Of a stretch of DNA of 64,000 nt, positions 24,319 through 36,619 are shown piece after piece. Location of the stretch: NCBI GenBank assembly GCA_023014485.1, contig JAJOZX010000481.1, positions 1,253,501-1,317,500 of the forward strand. Direction: 5' to 3'. The notes below the pieces were generated by a model. It was given only the letters and a program-made list of their open reading frames with translations, was not told the DNA's origin and searched no databases. Each line of letters opens with the position of its first letter. Positions within the stretch are counted from its first letter, which is position 1. Origin of the DNA: Bathynomus jamesi. Taxonomy: Eukaryota; Arthropoda; Malacostraca; Isopoda; Cirolanidae. The position numbers were made by a program, and so were the translations under genes.

Positions 24319-27300
24319 CGCTCATGCTGCCCCTCTGAACGTTTCAAAACCTGTGCAATATGTAAAGAAGTTATAGATGACTGTGATTCTTATGTGACAC
24401 TAACAGAAAAAGGTGCCTTGGGTGTTTGCAATGCTAGCAGAGAAAGAGATGATGACATCTTTGTCACAGCTGAAGACAAAACACAGATCATGTAGAGTCC
24501 ATATATTAATAAGAAGAACATTGCATCTTACAAAAAAGAAAGCATCCACATCTTCTGATGCCACTGCATTTAAACTTAGTTTAAGATCTGATCATGACTT
24601 TAATTACAAATTGGATTGTTTGTTCTGCAAAAATTGCATCACCAAAAGAGATAAATGGGACAATAAAGCTTTTCAAGTGATGTGCAAGAATCGTGAGTTT
24701 GATATTAGTATTCTAAAAGTTTGCGAACAGCGCAAGGATGGCTGGGCAGTTGATGTAAAAGGATGTATAGCTTTTGTAAATGATTTACATTCAGAAGATG
24801 CGGTGTATCATCAAGCATGTAGTACTAACTTTCGTATTGGAAAAGGTATTCCAAAACTATACGATAGTAACACACAAACTAGTCAAAGTTTAAAAAGGGG
24901 TCAGCCTTATGTTGAATCTCAAGAGTCTGCCTTTGCTTTTGTGGTGAATTATTTGCGAGAAAATGATGAACAAACCACAATCAATGATCTTTTGTCAATA
25001 ATGCTGGATTATCTGAAAGATTCATCAAGTCATGCATATTAAATGCAAAAAACTTTTTTTCTACGTGAAGGTCAAAATATGAAAATGAAAACCCACTCTA
25101 ATAGACAGAGTTTATTTCTACAACAGTTTCAATGCCCACTGGCATCCTCCTTGGGTTTCTGTATCCACCCAAGGAGGATGCCAGGGGCGTCGAAACTGTT
25201 GTGGAAATAAACTCTGTCTATTAGAGTGGGTTTTTATTTTCAAGTCATGCATATACTTCCAAATGGCTGGTGTCATTTGATAGAGCATTTTAAAGATGAA
25301 ATTGGGTCACGGTGATTAATGGGAAACAATGTCACATTCAGATCAAAAACCAAGAATATTCTCTATGATTTCTATAAAGGCAAGAAATCAGATGACGTAG
25401 AAACTGAAAAAAATCACATTATTGAAACTGCAGCAAAGCTGCTAAAAAGTGAAAAAAGAATGCGATAGTTCTTCATCAATGTATCCATCCACCCAAGACT
25501 AGAACTTGTGCCCGTTGCAAAGAATTTCTTCCCAAATCTTTACGATTACTGCTTGAAAAGATGTTTGTTGCAAAAGCAGTGATGTATGAATTGCCTCTAT
25601 TGGGCAGCAATAATGCAAGCAGTCAGACCAAAAGCAATAATTGCCCCACTTCAGATTGGCTTGGGAGTGCAAATGCATAGACAATTTGGATCAATTTTTG
25701 ATTGACTCTTTACACAGTCACAGATTTGCTCTTCCTACTCAGAGTTCAGAAGTTTGAAAGAAGTGCGGTGTATCATCAGGGGACAGAAATTGAAGGAATT
25801 GACAATGAATCTTTCATACAACATGTTGGTGACAATGTTGATCACAATATTAGAACAATCGATGGTCTAAATACATTCCACAGTATGGGTATAATTATTA
25901 CAGTTACTCCCAAGGCAGCTTCCACGAAATTAGTTCCAAGAATAGATGTCACATCAAAGGAGATCGTAGACATTTGCAGCATCGAAACTCATATTTCGCT
26001 TGCACAGAAAATCTTCTTGTGCCTTAACATACAAAGATTTGCATCAATTTCAATTTCAAGCCGATGATCCAACAAGTTGCTTCAACATTTTATGGAATTG
26101 TGTCTGGATGCTGAAACCTCAATGACCACTGTAGAATGGCTTTATGCAAATGGTGCATAAAGGAGAGCACCCTGGACAGGCTTCCGTTATATTCATGCCG
26201 ATGATCAATATGCAATCCAGCAACGAATTGTGCATTTTGTCAACCATGCATTTTGTGTCTGAGCAAGCAAAGCGCTACACCATGTCACCAGTACTAACAT
26301 TTGATCAGCCACTATACTGGAAGGGAACTGAAATCCAAGGTGGTGTGGATGATGCAAGCCCTTTGAAAGAAATAGTGTTGCGACTTGGTGGGCTCCACAC
26401 TGCCATGAGTTTCCGTGGATCTATTGAGCATCTCATGACTTCTTCCAGACTGCAGACAATGTTAGAAACTGTCTATGCTGAAAACATGGTGCCCCCACAT
26501 GCTAAGTGGGAAAGCAATATCTCAAGCCATTCGTGGTCATCTACTAGTTGTAGGTGCCCTTCATGCAATAATGATGTCAGAAATATACAAGTGCCCTATT
26601 AAGTTAGACAATGATGAAGAATACACTCGGTCAAAAGATGGTTTCAATTTTGCTGATAACTTCGATTTAATACAGATCTCAGATTTTTGATAAATCAATC
26701 TCAGGAGAAATAAGTTCAGAAGATGTAGAAAAGGAGATGGTCTTCAAAAAGATGATTGAAAAACTGAAGAACTACAAACATAGCTTAGATTCCTCAAAAA
26801 TTGCAAAACTGTGGTTCCAATACATAGAAATGGTTGAAATACTATGCACATTCATAAAAGCCAAAGAACAGGAAACTTCCTTCTTCATTTACTGGCAGAG
26901 TATAGCATGCTACCATTTTTTGCAGCATCTGGACATTTTGCATATGCTAAGTCAACATGCATCTATCTTCAAAAAATGTTAAATCTAAGAGAGAGACATC
27001 CAAATGTTTATGCAAAGTTTAGAGAAGGCTATCATGTTGTTCGCAGAAGTAATAGATTTTGGGCTGGACTCTCAACAGATCTGGTTTACGGTAGAACAAG
27101 TTCTTATGAGGAGTTTGAAAACAACAGGTGGACTAACTCACGGATGAGGAATGACTGAGGTACAAAGCTCAGTTTGGCTACTGTCAACACCAGCCTGTGC
27201 AGAAATAAACTGTGCGATGCAGGAAGTTATAGATGTAACATATGAAGGTAGTGAGCAGCATAAAGAAACAGGACAGGCATGACTTGAAAGAGATTTCAAA

Positions 27301-28856
27301 GATTCATTGAAAATCTTGCTTCAATGTCCAGAAAACCAGTTGCAGATTATACGTTCAAGAAGAAAGACATGGCCATAACAATGAAAGCAAGATCAACTAT
27401 TAAGATGGATGAAGTTATTCCCATTGATCCTCTCTTGTTATTCCAACGTCTAATAACCACTGTCAGAGGTATGGGATCAGCTGTAGACTTGGAGACAGCA
27501 TTCTCGTATGAGCTGTGCACATTTCCTCCTGCACTTAGAGAGACAGACGGTTTGTTAAGGGAAGCAAATAAACCACAGCTAGCAAATTCTATCTGGTCTT
27601 CAACTGCGCCTGATGAATCAGATGCTTCACTTCCTAGAGATATTTCATATGTCCTTGATGGAGGATCCTTACTCCACAGAGTACAATGGACAACAGGAAG
27701 AACATACAACGACACTTGCAAAACTTATGTAGAATATATCCTCAAGCATTACAGAGGGAACAGTCATTGTATTTGATGGGTATGACGGGAAGCCTTGTAC
27801 CAAAGATACAACCCACATTTGCAAAACCAAAGGCAAGCAGGCATACCTGTACATTTAACAGGAGAAATGAAGCTAAATATGAAGAAAGACGAGTTTCTTA
27901 CTAACCTTGACAACAAGCAGAGATTTCTAGTAATGTCGGTGACTAAAATGAATGAAGAAAACATGAAAGCAATCCAATCATCTGGTGATGCAGACCTTTT
28001 GATTGTACAGACAGCAATTGAATCTGCCAGAAGTAAAAACAGTTGTTATTGCAGAAGATACTGATCTACTCATTCTCCTGCTCCATCATGCTGATGTAGA
28101 TGGTCACAGAATATTTTTCACATCAGAGCAAAAAACTTGATTGAAAGTGAAAAACCAAACTGTGGGACATCAAGTACGCTAAATCAAAATTAGGATTGAA
28201 GATTTGCGAAACAATCTTGCTTATTTACACCTTACTTGGGTGTGATACAACATCCAGATTGTTCTCCATTGGTAAAGATGTGGCCCTGCAAAAGTTTAAG
28301 GAAGACAAAAGCTTTCAATGCTTAAGCCAAGTTTTCAACAACTCAACATCAACAAGAGAAGAAGTTATTACTGCTGGAGAAAAGTTGTTGCTTATTGTTT
28401 ATGGCAGAAAAAAAGAAAGCTCGCTTGATAAGCTTTGTGTCACAAGATTCTACTAGAAAGTTGCTGCAAGTATGAAAGTTGTGTCTCCCGAGAGCTTGCC
28501 TCCAACATCCACAGCTGCATCATTCCATTCATTGGAATGTTTACCCCCAAGTGCAAGTTTGGAGAGGACTGGAAGATCTTGATCCAGAAGAATGGGGTTG
28601 GACTGTGAAAAGAGGAAAACTGCTACCAGATTATACCTCAAAAGCTCCAGCACCAGAAAGCTTACTAAAACTTTTCAGATGTAACTGCAAGGTAGTGTGT
28701 CAGAACACGAGATGCAGGTGTTTCAAGAATGGACTGAAATGCTCAGCCTTGTGTGGCAAATGCCAAGGCATTTCTTGTCTGAACTGTCAGCACCCTTTGG
28801 ACATAGAGAATGCAGAGAACAGTGACGAAAATAATAGAGACCCAGATTATTACTAA
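24319..28856 (+). pseudogene. Orphan family T: Cys-rich N-term, FEN/XPG-like nuclease, CXC domain
   Basis: A large uncharacterised invertebrate protein, here in at least ten frame segments. The first exon follows a T-rich tract and TTTGCAG at 24319; it has CCPSERFKTCAICKEVID, a zinc-finger-like start. The middle part (24540-27160) includes DAVYHQACSTNFRIGKGIP, HVGDNVDHNIRTIDGLNTFH, MSPVLTFDQPLYWKG and GGLHTAMSFRGSIEHLM. The nuclease-like region (27650-28300) has LDGGSLLHRVQW, VIVFDGYDGKPCTKD, GDADLLIVQTAIES, VVIAEDTDLLILLLHHA and LLGCDTTSRLFSIGK. The order and acidic residues match FEN1/XPG enzymes, ending in a helix-hairpin-helix-like G.GK. The C-terminus (28670-28800) is a TSO1/tesmin CXC module: CNCKVVCQNTRCRCFKNG and CSALCGKCQG. 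CXC modules bind DNA in other proteins. The nuclease assignment is mine, from motif order. Confidence 0.72.
25040..25239. mobile_element. Fold-back element inserted in family T, 15-bp TSD
   Basis: TCAAGTCATGCATAT occurs at 25025-25039 and 25240-25254, and family T coding sequence resumes exactly after the second copy. The insert is dominated by two near-perfect inverted arms of about 65 bp. The left arm starts AAAACCCACTCTAATAGAC and the inner ends are CTCCTTGGGT and ACCCAAGGAG around a 10-base loop. About 35 bp outside the left arm have no partner. Confidence 0.85.
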
Positions 28857-29535
28857 CTCACCATCACACATAGGCTATATCAAAATGCCTATCCCTGTGA
28901 AATCATTATGTATTGATTTGAGTTGATATAGCATGCTATTTTTTTCTATAAACTAAATTTCAGATCAATATCTCAGTTTATCCAAGAGTTATATCCAAAA
29001 AATGAAATAAAAACAAGTGAACATCGTTGATATGAAAATATATATTATCTTTGAAACTATGAAGGACAGACTAGTGGTGTTGGGGTTCATTTGAAAGACC
29101 TAATCAAAGCCTCTATGATTATTGATGTCCAATGGTCAATTTTACTTGAGTACTTGAGCAATGGTCAATAACACCTACAATCGCAGTCAATATGCAGCAT
29201 GATAATCCATTTTTCATCTTTTAGCATGAGATGGGAGTGCCCCCTATGGACTGAGTAATTTTTTATCAACTAAAAATATTTGCTAACCATCTATGAAGGA
29301 TTACTGAAAATTTGAAGAAAAAATATTAATGTTAAAGGTTTGTGGACGAAAAATACAAGATGGTGTCATTTTGACCTACCAACCTTGGGGGGTGAGGGGT
29401 TAATGCAAATTCCATTTTTCTGAAAATACCCAATGGTGGTATAATATGTTATTTTTGAATATTTGGGGATGTCAAAAATGCTGAAACTATTTCTGTTACA
29501 ATTACTTCCAGGTTGACCAAAAATATAGCCTAGAT
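28857..29535. other. No gene seen
   Basis: AT-rich sequence downstream of family T. Phrases such as GTGTCATTTTGACCTACC resemble repeat R in style, but no alignment is secure. Confidence 0.45.
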
Positions 29536-29759
29536 CAGTGGTTCTTAACCTTTTTACTACCATGCCCCCTCTAGGAATTGGTCCTTCCCTCCATGCCCCC
29601 CTTGGAGGGGGATACTTTTGCATTTTTTCATAAACTTCTCAATATTAGCCCATGCTCTCATTAAGAGAATAACAAATACAATTAGTGTTTTTCCCCAAGG
29701 GATCGCGCCCCCCCTGGAAATTACCTAGGGGGGCACACCCCCCAGGTTAAGAACCACTG
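29536..29759. mobile_element. hAT MITE with exact 8-bp TSD
   Basis: GCCTAGAT at 29528-29535 and 29760-29767 brackets a 224-bp element. It starts CAGTGGTTCTTAACCT and ends AGGTTAAGAACCACTG, a perfect 16-bp inverted repeat. The interior has G- and C-runs, as is typical of Charlie-like MITEs. Confidence 0.93.
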
Positions 29760-29899
29760 GCCTAGATTGACTGGACTATAATGATTATGAAGTTATTAGT
29801 GAACTTACAGTAGGAAAGAAGTTCAGCTCATTTTTTTTTACAAAGAAAACTTGGGCAACTTAAATTTTGATTCTTTAAATTCTGATACTCTCGATAGAA

Positions 29900-30780
29900 T
29901 TTAAAAAAGGAAGGATGATGTTTGGTATGTAGCTAATTAAAAGACAAACCACAAAAGCTGCTGGTTCTAACAACATTTATGCTAGGATTCCCAGCAAGGG
30001 AAGGATAGCTTAGCCAAAGCATTAACTTTTATCTGATTCTATCAGTTATGATAACATTCCTGATGATTGGAAGCAAACATAGTATCCATAAACATAAAAA
30101 AACTAAAATGAAGTAGGAAATTATATGCCTGTTAGTCTAATATCACTGATAGAGAAAATATTAAAAAAATTACATAGGTATAGTATTAAAAGGCATTCAA
30201 TAATTTTAATTTTATTTCAAATTTTCAGCATAACTAGATTTGGAAGATTTTATCCATCTAATCTTTCTGACTTTTCATACCGAGTAACATCACAGATCTA
30301 TGTTATTTATTTGGATTTCAGTATGGCATTTGACAAGGTTCCATATAGGAAACACACACACACACACATATATATATATGTTAAGGGACATTCAAAGAAA
30401 CCTGCTTTTTTGTTTACAAACATATTCTGAGATTGGTTGGAATCATTTTGAACAAATAAAAAAAAAACATAAATCACTGAGAACACTCAGAAATTTCTGC
30501 TCTTGAGATATGGTAGAAAAGAGGAACTTAAACAGACTGCATATTATGCTCCAGATAGACATGAAATTCAGAGAAGCATGAAAGCAATAGATCTGGGGGT
30601 AATAATGACCAATGATGTGAAATTCAAAACACAAAATCAGATACCGGTAGTGATAAATAAAGCAGAGAGAGTCATGGGACAGGTACTAAGAACGTTCAAA
30701 AGAAGGGACAGGACAGTAATGATTCCACTGCTAAAAACACTGATTAATTATAGTCATTCCATTATAATTCAGTCATTTTA
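29900..30780 (+). pseudogene. LINE reverse-transcriptase fragment (CR1-like)
   Basis: Fragments of a non-LTR reverse transcriptase appear in order: TTKAAGSNNIYARIPSKG (30.0 kb), NYMPVSLISLIEKILKK (30.12 kb), and YVIYLDFSMAFDKVPYRK at 30300-30355. The last is the catalytic-Asp block A. After a (CA)n/(TA)n insertion and a deletion of the rest of the palm, the thumb/C-terminal part resumes at 30503-30781 with DLGVIMTNDVKF, NKAERVMGQVLRTFKRRDR and MIPLLKTLI. The FADD or YADD block is missing, so this is a dead, internally deleted copy. It differs from the CR1 at 13.6-17.5 kb in codon use and sequence. Confidence 0.75.
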
Positions 30781-31618
30781 GAAAAAATTACACCATACCA
30801 TTTTAAATTTTGTTGAGCTGCAGGGAGCCAATAGGCCTTGAAAAATGAGGAAAATAGCAATGTAAATTTTTGTAATTGGACCTACAGTTCTCGAGTTATA
30901 GCACTTCAAAGTTTGACACTTTTGCGACTGGGTGGCACTGTGTGCCATTTAATTTTTTTTAAATTTCCTTAAAATCATCGTTGTATGTTCAACTTTAACA
31001 GTGTCAAATCCTACATTTTTAAGGGCAAGGAATCCAAAAATGACATCAAAATGTGGAAAAAATTCACCCTTCCAAGTCATATCTTCCATATTTTATCTTG
31101 GACAAAAAAAAATGGGTCGGCTTTGAGGGCCTGTATTTCAGGTCTGCATAGGTTTTTTTTCCAAGGGAAATGCAGCATTATTTAAGATAGACATATGAGA
31201 AATCATGTTTAAAAAATCTCATATATTATCTTTCTATGATTTTACAGGCATGAGAGCATACCACATTTCCTTCTTGGACAAAAGTGGGATTAGGATAAAT
31301 CCAGGATAAATAGACAGGTAGAAGGGCTGATATAACACAAATACATCTTCAATATTCACAAAACTTGGTCTGAGGGTGTTTTTTAGTGAAAAAAAAAACA
31401 TTCCCAAATTTTTTTGAAAATTGGTCAAATAGGTCAAAATTTAGGGTCAGGTCAAATTTTGGCCAAATCATGACCTAAGAATTTTTTAAATCCCTATATC
31501 TTGGCTTCTAATTGTCGTAGCTTAATAAACTTTATATGGATGGAAGCGGAATGAGCTCTAGTTTCCAAAAATGGTACTTTCATTGGGATAATTTAATTAA
31601 AAAAAACCTACTTAATTG

Positions 31619-31654
<36 letters not shown>

Positions 31655-31979
31655 GGATTTGACCTTGAAGGGATCAATTTTTAAAAAAATGTTATTGAAG
31701 AAAAAATGTTGCCTGAGCAAAGATCTACCATAATCAGCAATAAAAAGTTAGCTTACAGGCCATTATATAGCTTAAAACTTTATTTTATTAATGCTGGCTT
31801 TCTTCATTTTTTCAGAATTTCATCATCAAAAATTTATTTAATGAAACTAAACATATTAAATAGTAGGATAACAATATAATAAGGATATACTTAGTGTTAG
31901 TAATTATTAATTGTAATTTAAATACGTATCTACTCTACATTCTGCATACATGCTAAGTGTTAACTTCATACATATACGC
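30781..31979. other. No gene; A33 tract and possible diverged R-like segment
   Basis: A run of 33 A lies at 31619-31651. The segment at about 31690-31830 (GAAAAAATGTTGCCTGAGC, ACAGGCCATTATATAG) lines up loosely with the (TA)n-proximal half of repeat R. It may be an old copy. Confidence 0.4.
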
Positions 31980-32740
31980 TAGAGTTGCACCGATACCGAT
32001 AATACAAAAAAGTGCCGATACCGATACCGATACTTTTTAATTAATTGTTTTAAAATTGATTATTAATAAAAGTTCAAGTAAATGATATAATATCTCAATT
32101 AACTTAAAATGCCTTTCCCAATCCCAACTTTAGTTCCATTTAATTTCATAATAATATAATATATTATAATATATGCTAGAGCCTGTAATTTAATTATGTT
32201 TACATTAAATTAAGAAAAAGAAAATATATATATATATATCTTATTATATAAAGTTCTAAACGAATGCATATAATGGTAGTGTATTATCAATAACTTTACA
32301 CACGAGATTCAAGCATTCAAGCAACTGAATGGTTTATTATGATTATGCATGCCGCGTGGTGCCATCTATGAACAACTTTACAAAACTTTCATTTTTACTG
32401 AAAAATATTACTGTAATTTGAAATTGTATATTTATATAATACTGTATTACTGTATTGAATATTTGTAATCTTGTATAGGGGCCTATAGTTACATTTTATG
32501 ATTTTTTGTTTTGTTAGTAAATGTAAACATTGCTAATTTTGATAAAATATATATTAAACAACTAAATAAGATATTACTGTATAATAATAAAAAAATTTAA
32601 TAATATATAAAATAAGATAATTTCTTCAAAAAACAGTAATTCAAAGTATCGGTATCGGTTTTCAGAACAGTATCGGCCGATACCGATACTTTGTGAAAAG
32701 TGGCTGATACGGCCGATACCGATACATCGGTGCAACTCTA
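31980..32740. mobile_element. Non-autonomous hAT element with CCGATA iterons
   Basis: ATATACGC at 31972-31979 and 32741-32748 is the exact 8-bp TSD. The termini TAGAGTTGCACCGAT and ATCGGTGCAACTCTA are perfect inverted repeats. Several copies of CCGATA or TATCGG follow inside each end, likely transposase-binding iterons. The 760-bp interior is AT-rich and non-coding. Confidence 0.92.
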
Positions 32741-32853
32741 ATATACGCTAATTTCTTTTAAGTTTTCTTGAGAAATTTTCTAAATCTTGAGCTGGAAAGA
32801 CATACTGTATCCTTGTTCCGCCTCTTAAACTTGACTCAACTGTTCTAAATTAT

Positions 32854-33464
32854 GGATAATTCCAGGAGAGATCAACCAATAAAACTGGAAAATAACACCA
32901 CCACCTCTACAATTTTGCTGAAACTTGGTACAGGGATAGAGTTTGGCCAAAAAATATTATTCCCAAGTTTTTAGCTTGATCTGACCAATGGTTCAAAAGT
33001 TGTGAGCGATGTCATTTTGAGGTCAAGCATTGACCTCACATTTTTCAAACTGCCATAACTTTCCTCCTGTTGGTCATAGCCCTATAAAAGTATACATTTT
33101 TGGAATTAGAATTATCTGTAGATTCCAAAAATGACATCGTTTTTGATGTAGGATGAAAAATAAAATTTTTACTTATAAATGAATATTTGAGGTTATCATT
33201 TGACCTCTTGGATACTGAATTTCAGAAAAATTCATTGATGAGAAAAATGTTCCCCTATCATTTATCTATCATTAATCAGCTTTAAAAAGTTTGTGTACAG
33301 ACCATTATATATGTCAAAACACAATTTAAGTAATACTAACTTCCTGTATTTTTTTACTATAAACATCTAATTTTGCTTCATTTCATGATCTAGACATCCT
33401 GAGAGCTAGATAGCTATAGGTGCTTGAAAATAGAGAAGTATATAAAAGAGTGCCACACATGCTG

Positions 33465-33468
<4 letters not shown>
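32854..33468 (+). repeat. Interspersed repeat R, copy 2
   Basis: Same 0.6 kb sequence as 441-1038 (inverted relative to it) and 41630-42226 (same orientation). It ends at TATATAAAAGAGTGCC next to a (TA)n tract and immediately precedes family X copy B. Confidence 0.88.

Positions 33469-33506
<38 letters not shown>
33469..33506. repeat. (TA)n microsatellite
   Basis: TA tract between repeat R2 and the 5' region of family X copy B. Confidence 0.9.
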
Positions 33507-33512
<6 letters not shown>

Positions 33513-34373
33513 TTGTTAATGCATTGTTATGTATATTTGAGTAACATCATCTTCCATGTTTTTTCTGTTATTCATCAATTATTTTTGCCCACAGGTTCTG
33601 TACTGTCACATATTCTTTATTTTGCAGTGCTACAGTGAAGGAACCTGCTTATAAATATAGTGTAGTACCTTATTACAAAATGCCTCAGAATATGAAATTT
33701 TGCTCCGATCCTCTGAAGAAACATAAAAAAAGAATTTTTAAAAGTGTAAGGAAAGTTAAGAAGGACATTCTTAGCAGTCTTGGACTATTAAAAGAATGTG
33801 TAAATTGTCTAAAATTAATATCAAAGGAACCAGGTCTTCTTAAGCAAACAGCAGTGGAAGCCATTTCACCAATGGAAATCAGTGAAGATTCATGTGCCTC
33901 ATCTAACTCAAGTCTCTCCAATCCACAATTAATGACTGCTTCAAAGCATCTAGACAGCTTTCCAGAAAGACATACTTCATGACAATATACTTCCCTACCT
34001 ACTTGAATGAAAGTCCAATAAAAACAAGTAAGGCTATTTTGATGCAAATAAAAATATATACATACATATATATATATATAGCTATAGTGATTAAATTAAA
34101 AACATTTGTACAACGAATGACATTTATTATAATTTGACATTATTTATTCCATGAATATTACAGTTTACTTGTATAACTAACTCTATATTTATATTGCTTA
34201 TAGCTGGTATGACACATCAGCAAAAGCAAAAACAAGGAACCTCCAAACTTTTGAAGACAATAGAAAAAATCAAGAGAAGTATAGAATCTGCATATGGAGT
34301 AGAACTTCCAGAAGCTGGTCCATCAACAAGTTCCCACCATGACAAAAAGAATTCTGAATTACATAAGTAAGTA

Positions 34374-35120
34374 CAGGTAAACCTTGTTTTATGCCGCTTT
34401 AAATTACGTCACTTCACTTTTACACCACTTAAAGTAAAAGCTTAAATGTAAAATTAAAAATGGTAAAAAGCCGTAAACTACGCAAAATATGATGATATAA
34501 CTGTGTGGGACTACTGGAAGTCATATGACATTTTAAAAGGCATTTCCAAGTTAAAATTCCAACATAGCTGCAGCTTGGAATGAAGTTTTGAAATCATGTC
34601 TAAATGGTGTCTGGCGTAAGCTGTGGCCTGATTGCATTGCTGATTTTGGTGGAATTGACAGTGTTGAAACTGTGACAAAAGACGTCACTAAGATAGCGAA
34701 TGAAGTAGGTCTAGACGATGTAGAAGATGATGATGAACTGCTCAATTCTGCAGTTCCTCAGCAAAAAAAAAAGAGGATCTCCCTCCAGGATGATCTTTCT
34801 CCCAATAAATCATCTCCATCTCGCCACTGTCAAACAAGATCAAATAATTTTGTTTAATTGCTTTAATTACCAAAGTAAGTAATAATTTATCTTTAATTCA
34901 ATTATTTTATTAATATTAAGCATTCTTTTACTAGTTTTAAGCATATAACCCATTAATAATTTTCATTTTGTGGAAAATATGGGGTCACTTTTGGAGAATC
35001 CTGGAACCTATCCTATTTATTTAGGTAGAAGCCCATTATTTTTAGTTTCAATTTATGCCACTTCACTTTTCAATGGCAATCTGCTGGAACCTAACCCCGG
35101 CGTAAATCGAGGCATACCTG
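34374..35120 (+). mobile_element. Tigger/pogo element in intron 2 of X copy B
   Basis: TA at 34372-34373 and 35121-35122 flanks a 747-bp insert with ends CAGGTAAACCTTG and, reversed, CAGGTATGCCTCG. Copy C reads through the single TA (GTAAGTATCAC), so the insertion is confirmed by an uninterrupted relative. An interior frame at about 34559-34857 contains LNGVWRKLWPDCIADFGG and VGLDDVEDDDELLNS, the acidic C-terminal part of TIGD1-like transposases. The DNA-binding and catalytic parts are deleted. Confidence 0.9.
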
Positions 35121-36619
35121 TATCACTTAAATTAATTTAGGTACTATATATATATATTATATATTCATTTATATATATTGTTATACATACCATATATGAT
35201 TAGGCCTATCTAAAGTAGCTTTAAGGTATCACCAATTAATGCAATGAAACTATCCACTTAGGGATATGTTTAGAATTTTTATATTTTACGACTAGCTAGT
35301 TAGAAATCTTTTTAATAAAAGTTTTCTAAAAATTGCAGGTATGAACTTCTCATGAGGGAGCTCAAGGATAAGTTCAACACCAAACACAACAGCAAGCTAA
35401 AACTTCAAATTTTATCACTGTCACCATTTACAATAGGTAAAACGTCAACATTCTTTGGAAATCAACTTACATGGTAAAAAAAAGTTGCCATCAGAAAAGT
35501 GAACATGGAGTACTACCTGAAATCCCATCAATGAGTAAAGGCAAAGTAATTACAAATGAGACAAAAGTGAAAGTGAGAAATTTTTATGAATTAGATGAAT
35601 ATAGCTGTCAATGTCCTGGAATGAAAGACTGCAAGGTTGTAATCAATGAAGGAGGAGGAAAGATAAAGATGCAAAAGCGTTTAATACTTTGTAATTTGCG
35701 AGAGCTCTATGCAGAATTTACTAAGGATTCAAATAATCCTCATATTGGATTTAGTAGTTTTACCAGTCTTCTCCTCATCCTCGCAGGTAGCAGTGGTACA
35801 CATTCAGTTTGTCTCTGTACATATCAGAATCCCAAACTGCAGCTTCCAGCTCTTGGAGTGAGACAGCTAGAATATTCACAGCTGATGGCTGCTTCAGTTT
35901 GTGACATCAACAATGAAGATTGTATGATGCATAAGTGCCAAAACTGCCCACACGAACAGGGTGTCAAGGCCTTGTTGGAAGGATTAGATGCTATGGAGAC
36001 TCTACCAGAAGAAATTCATTATAAGCAATGGGTGACAGTGGATCGCTGTTCACTGACAGAAAAGGTTGAGAATTTATATGATTTCATAGAATCATTAAGT
36101 AAGAGCATTTCTAATCTCACAAGGCATCACTTTACAAGTAAACACCAAGTAGAATATTTAAAAAAATTAAAAATAACCTTCCATTGCATGAAGGGTGCTT
36201 AGTAGGAGATTTTGCAGAGAACTATTCATTCATTGTCCAGGATGCAGCACAAGGATTTCATTGGGAAAACTCTCAATGCACAGTACACCCATTTGTGTTT
36301 TACTGGAAACAATCTGATACCGTCTGTCATAAGAGTTATTGCTTCATTTCAGATTCATTGAAACATAATACAGTGATGGTGTACTCTTTTCTCCAAGAGT
36401 AATACCTGTTATTCATGCAGAACATCCAACTCTGACAAAAATTCACTATTTTACTGATGGATGTGCTGCTCAGTATAAGAACAAATTCAATTTCTTGAAC
36501 CTTTGCCATCACAGAGCTGACTTTGGGATTGATGCAGAGTGGCATTTTTTTGCTACATCGTATGGCAAAAATGCATGTGATGGAATTGGAGGTACTGTCA
36601 AGAGAGCAGCAGCAAAAGC

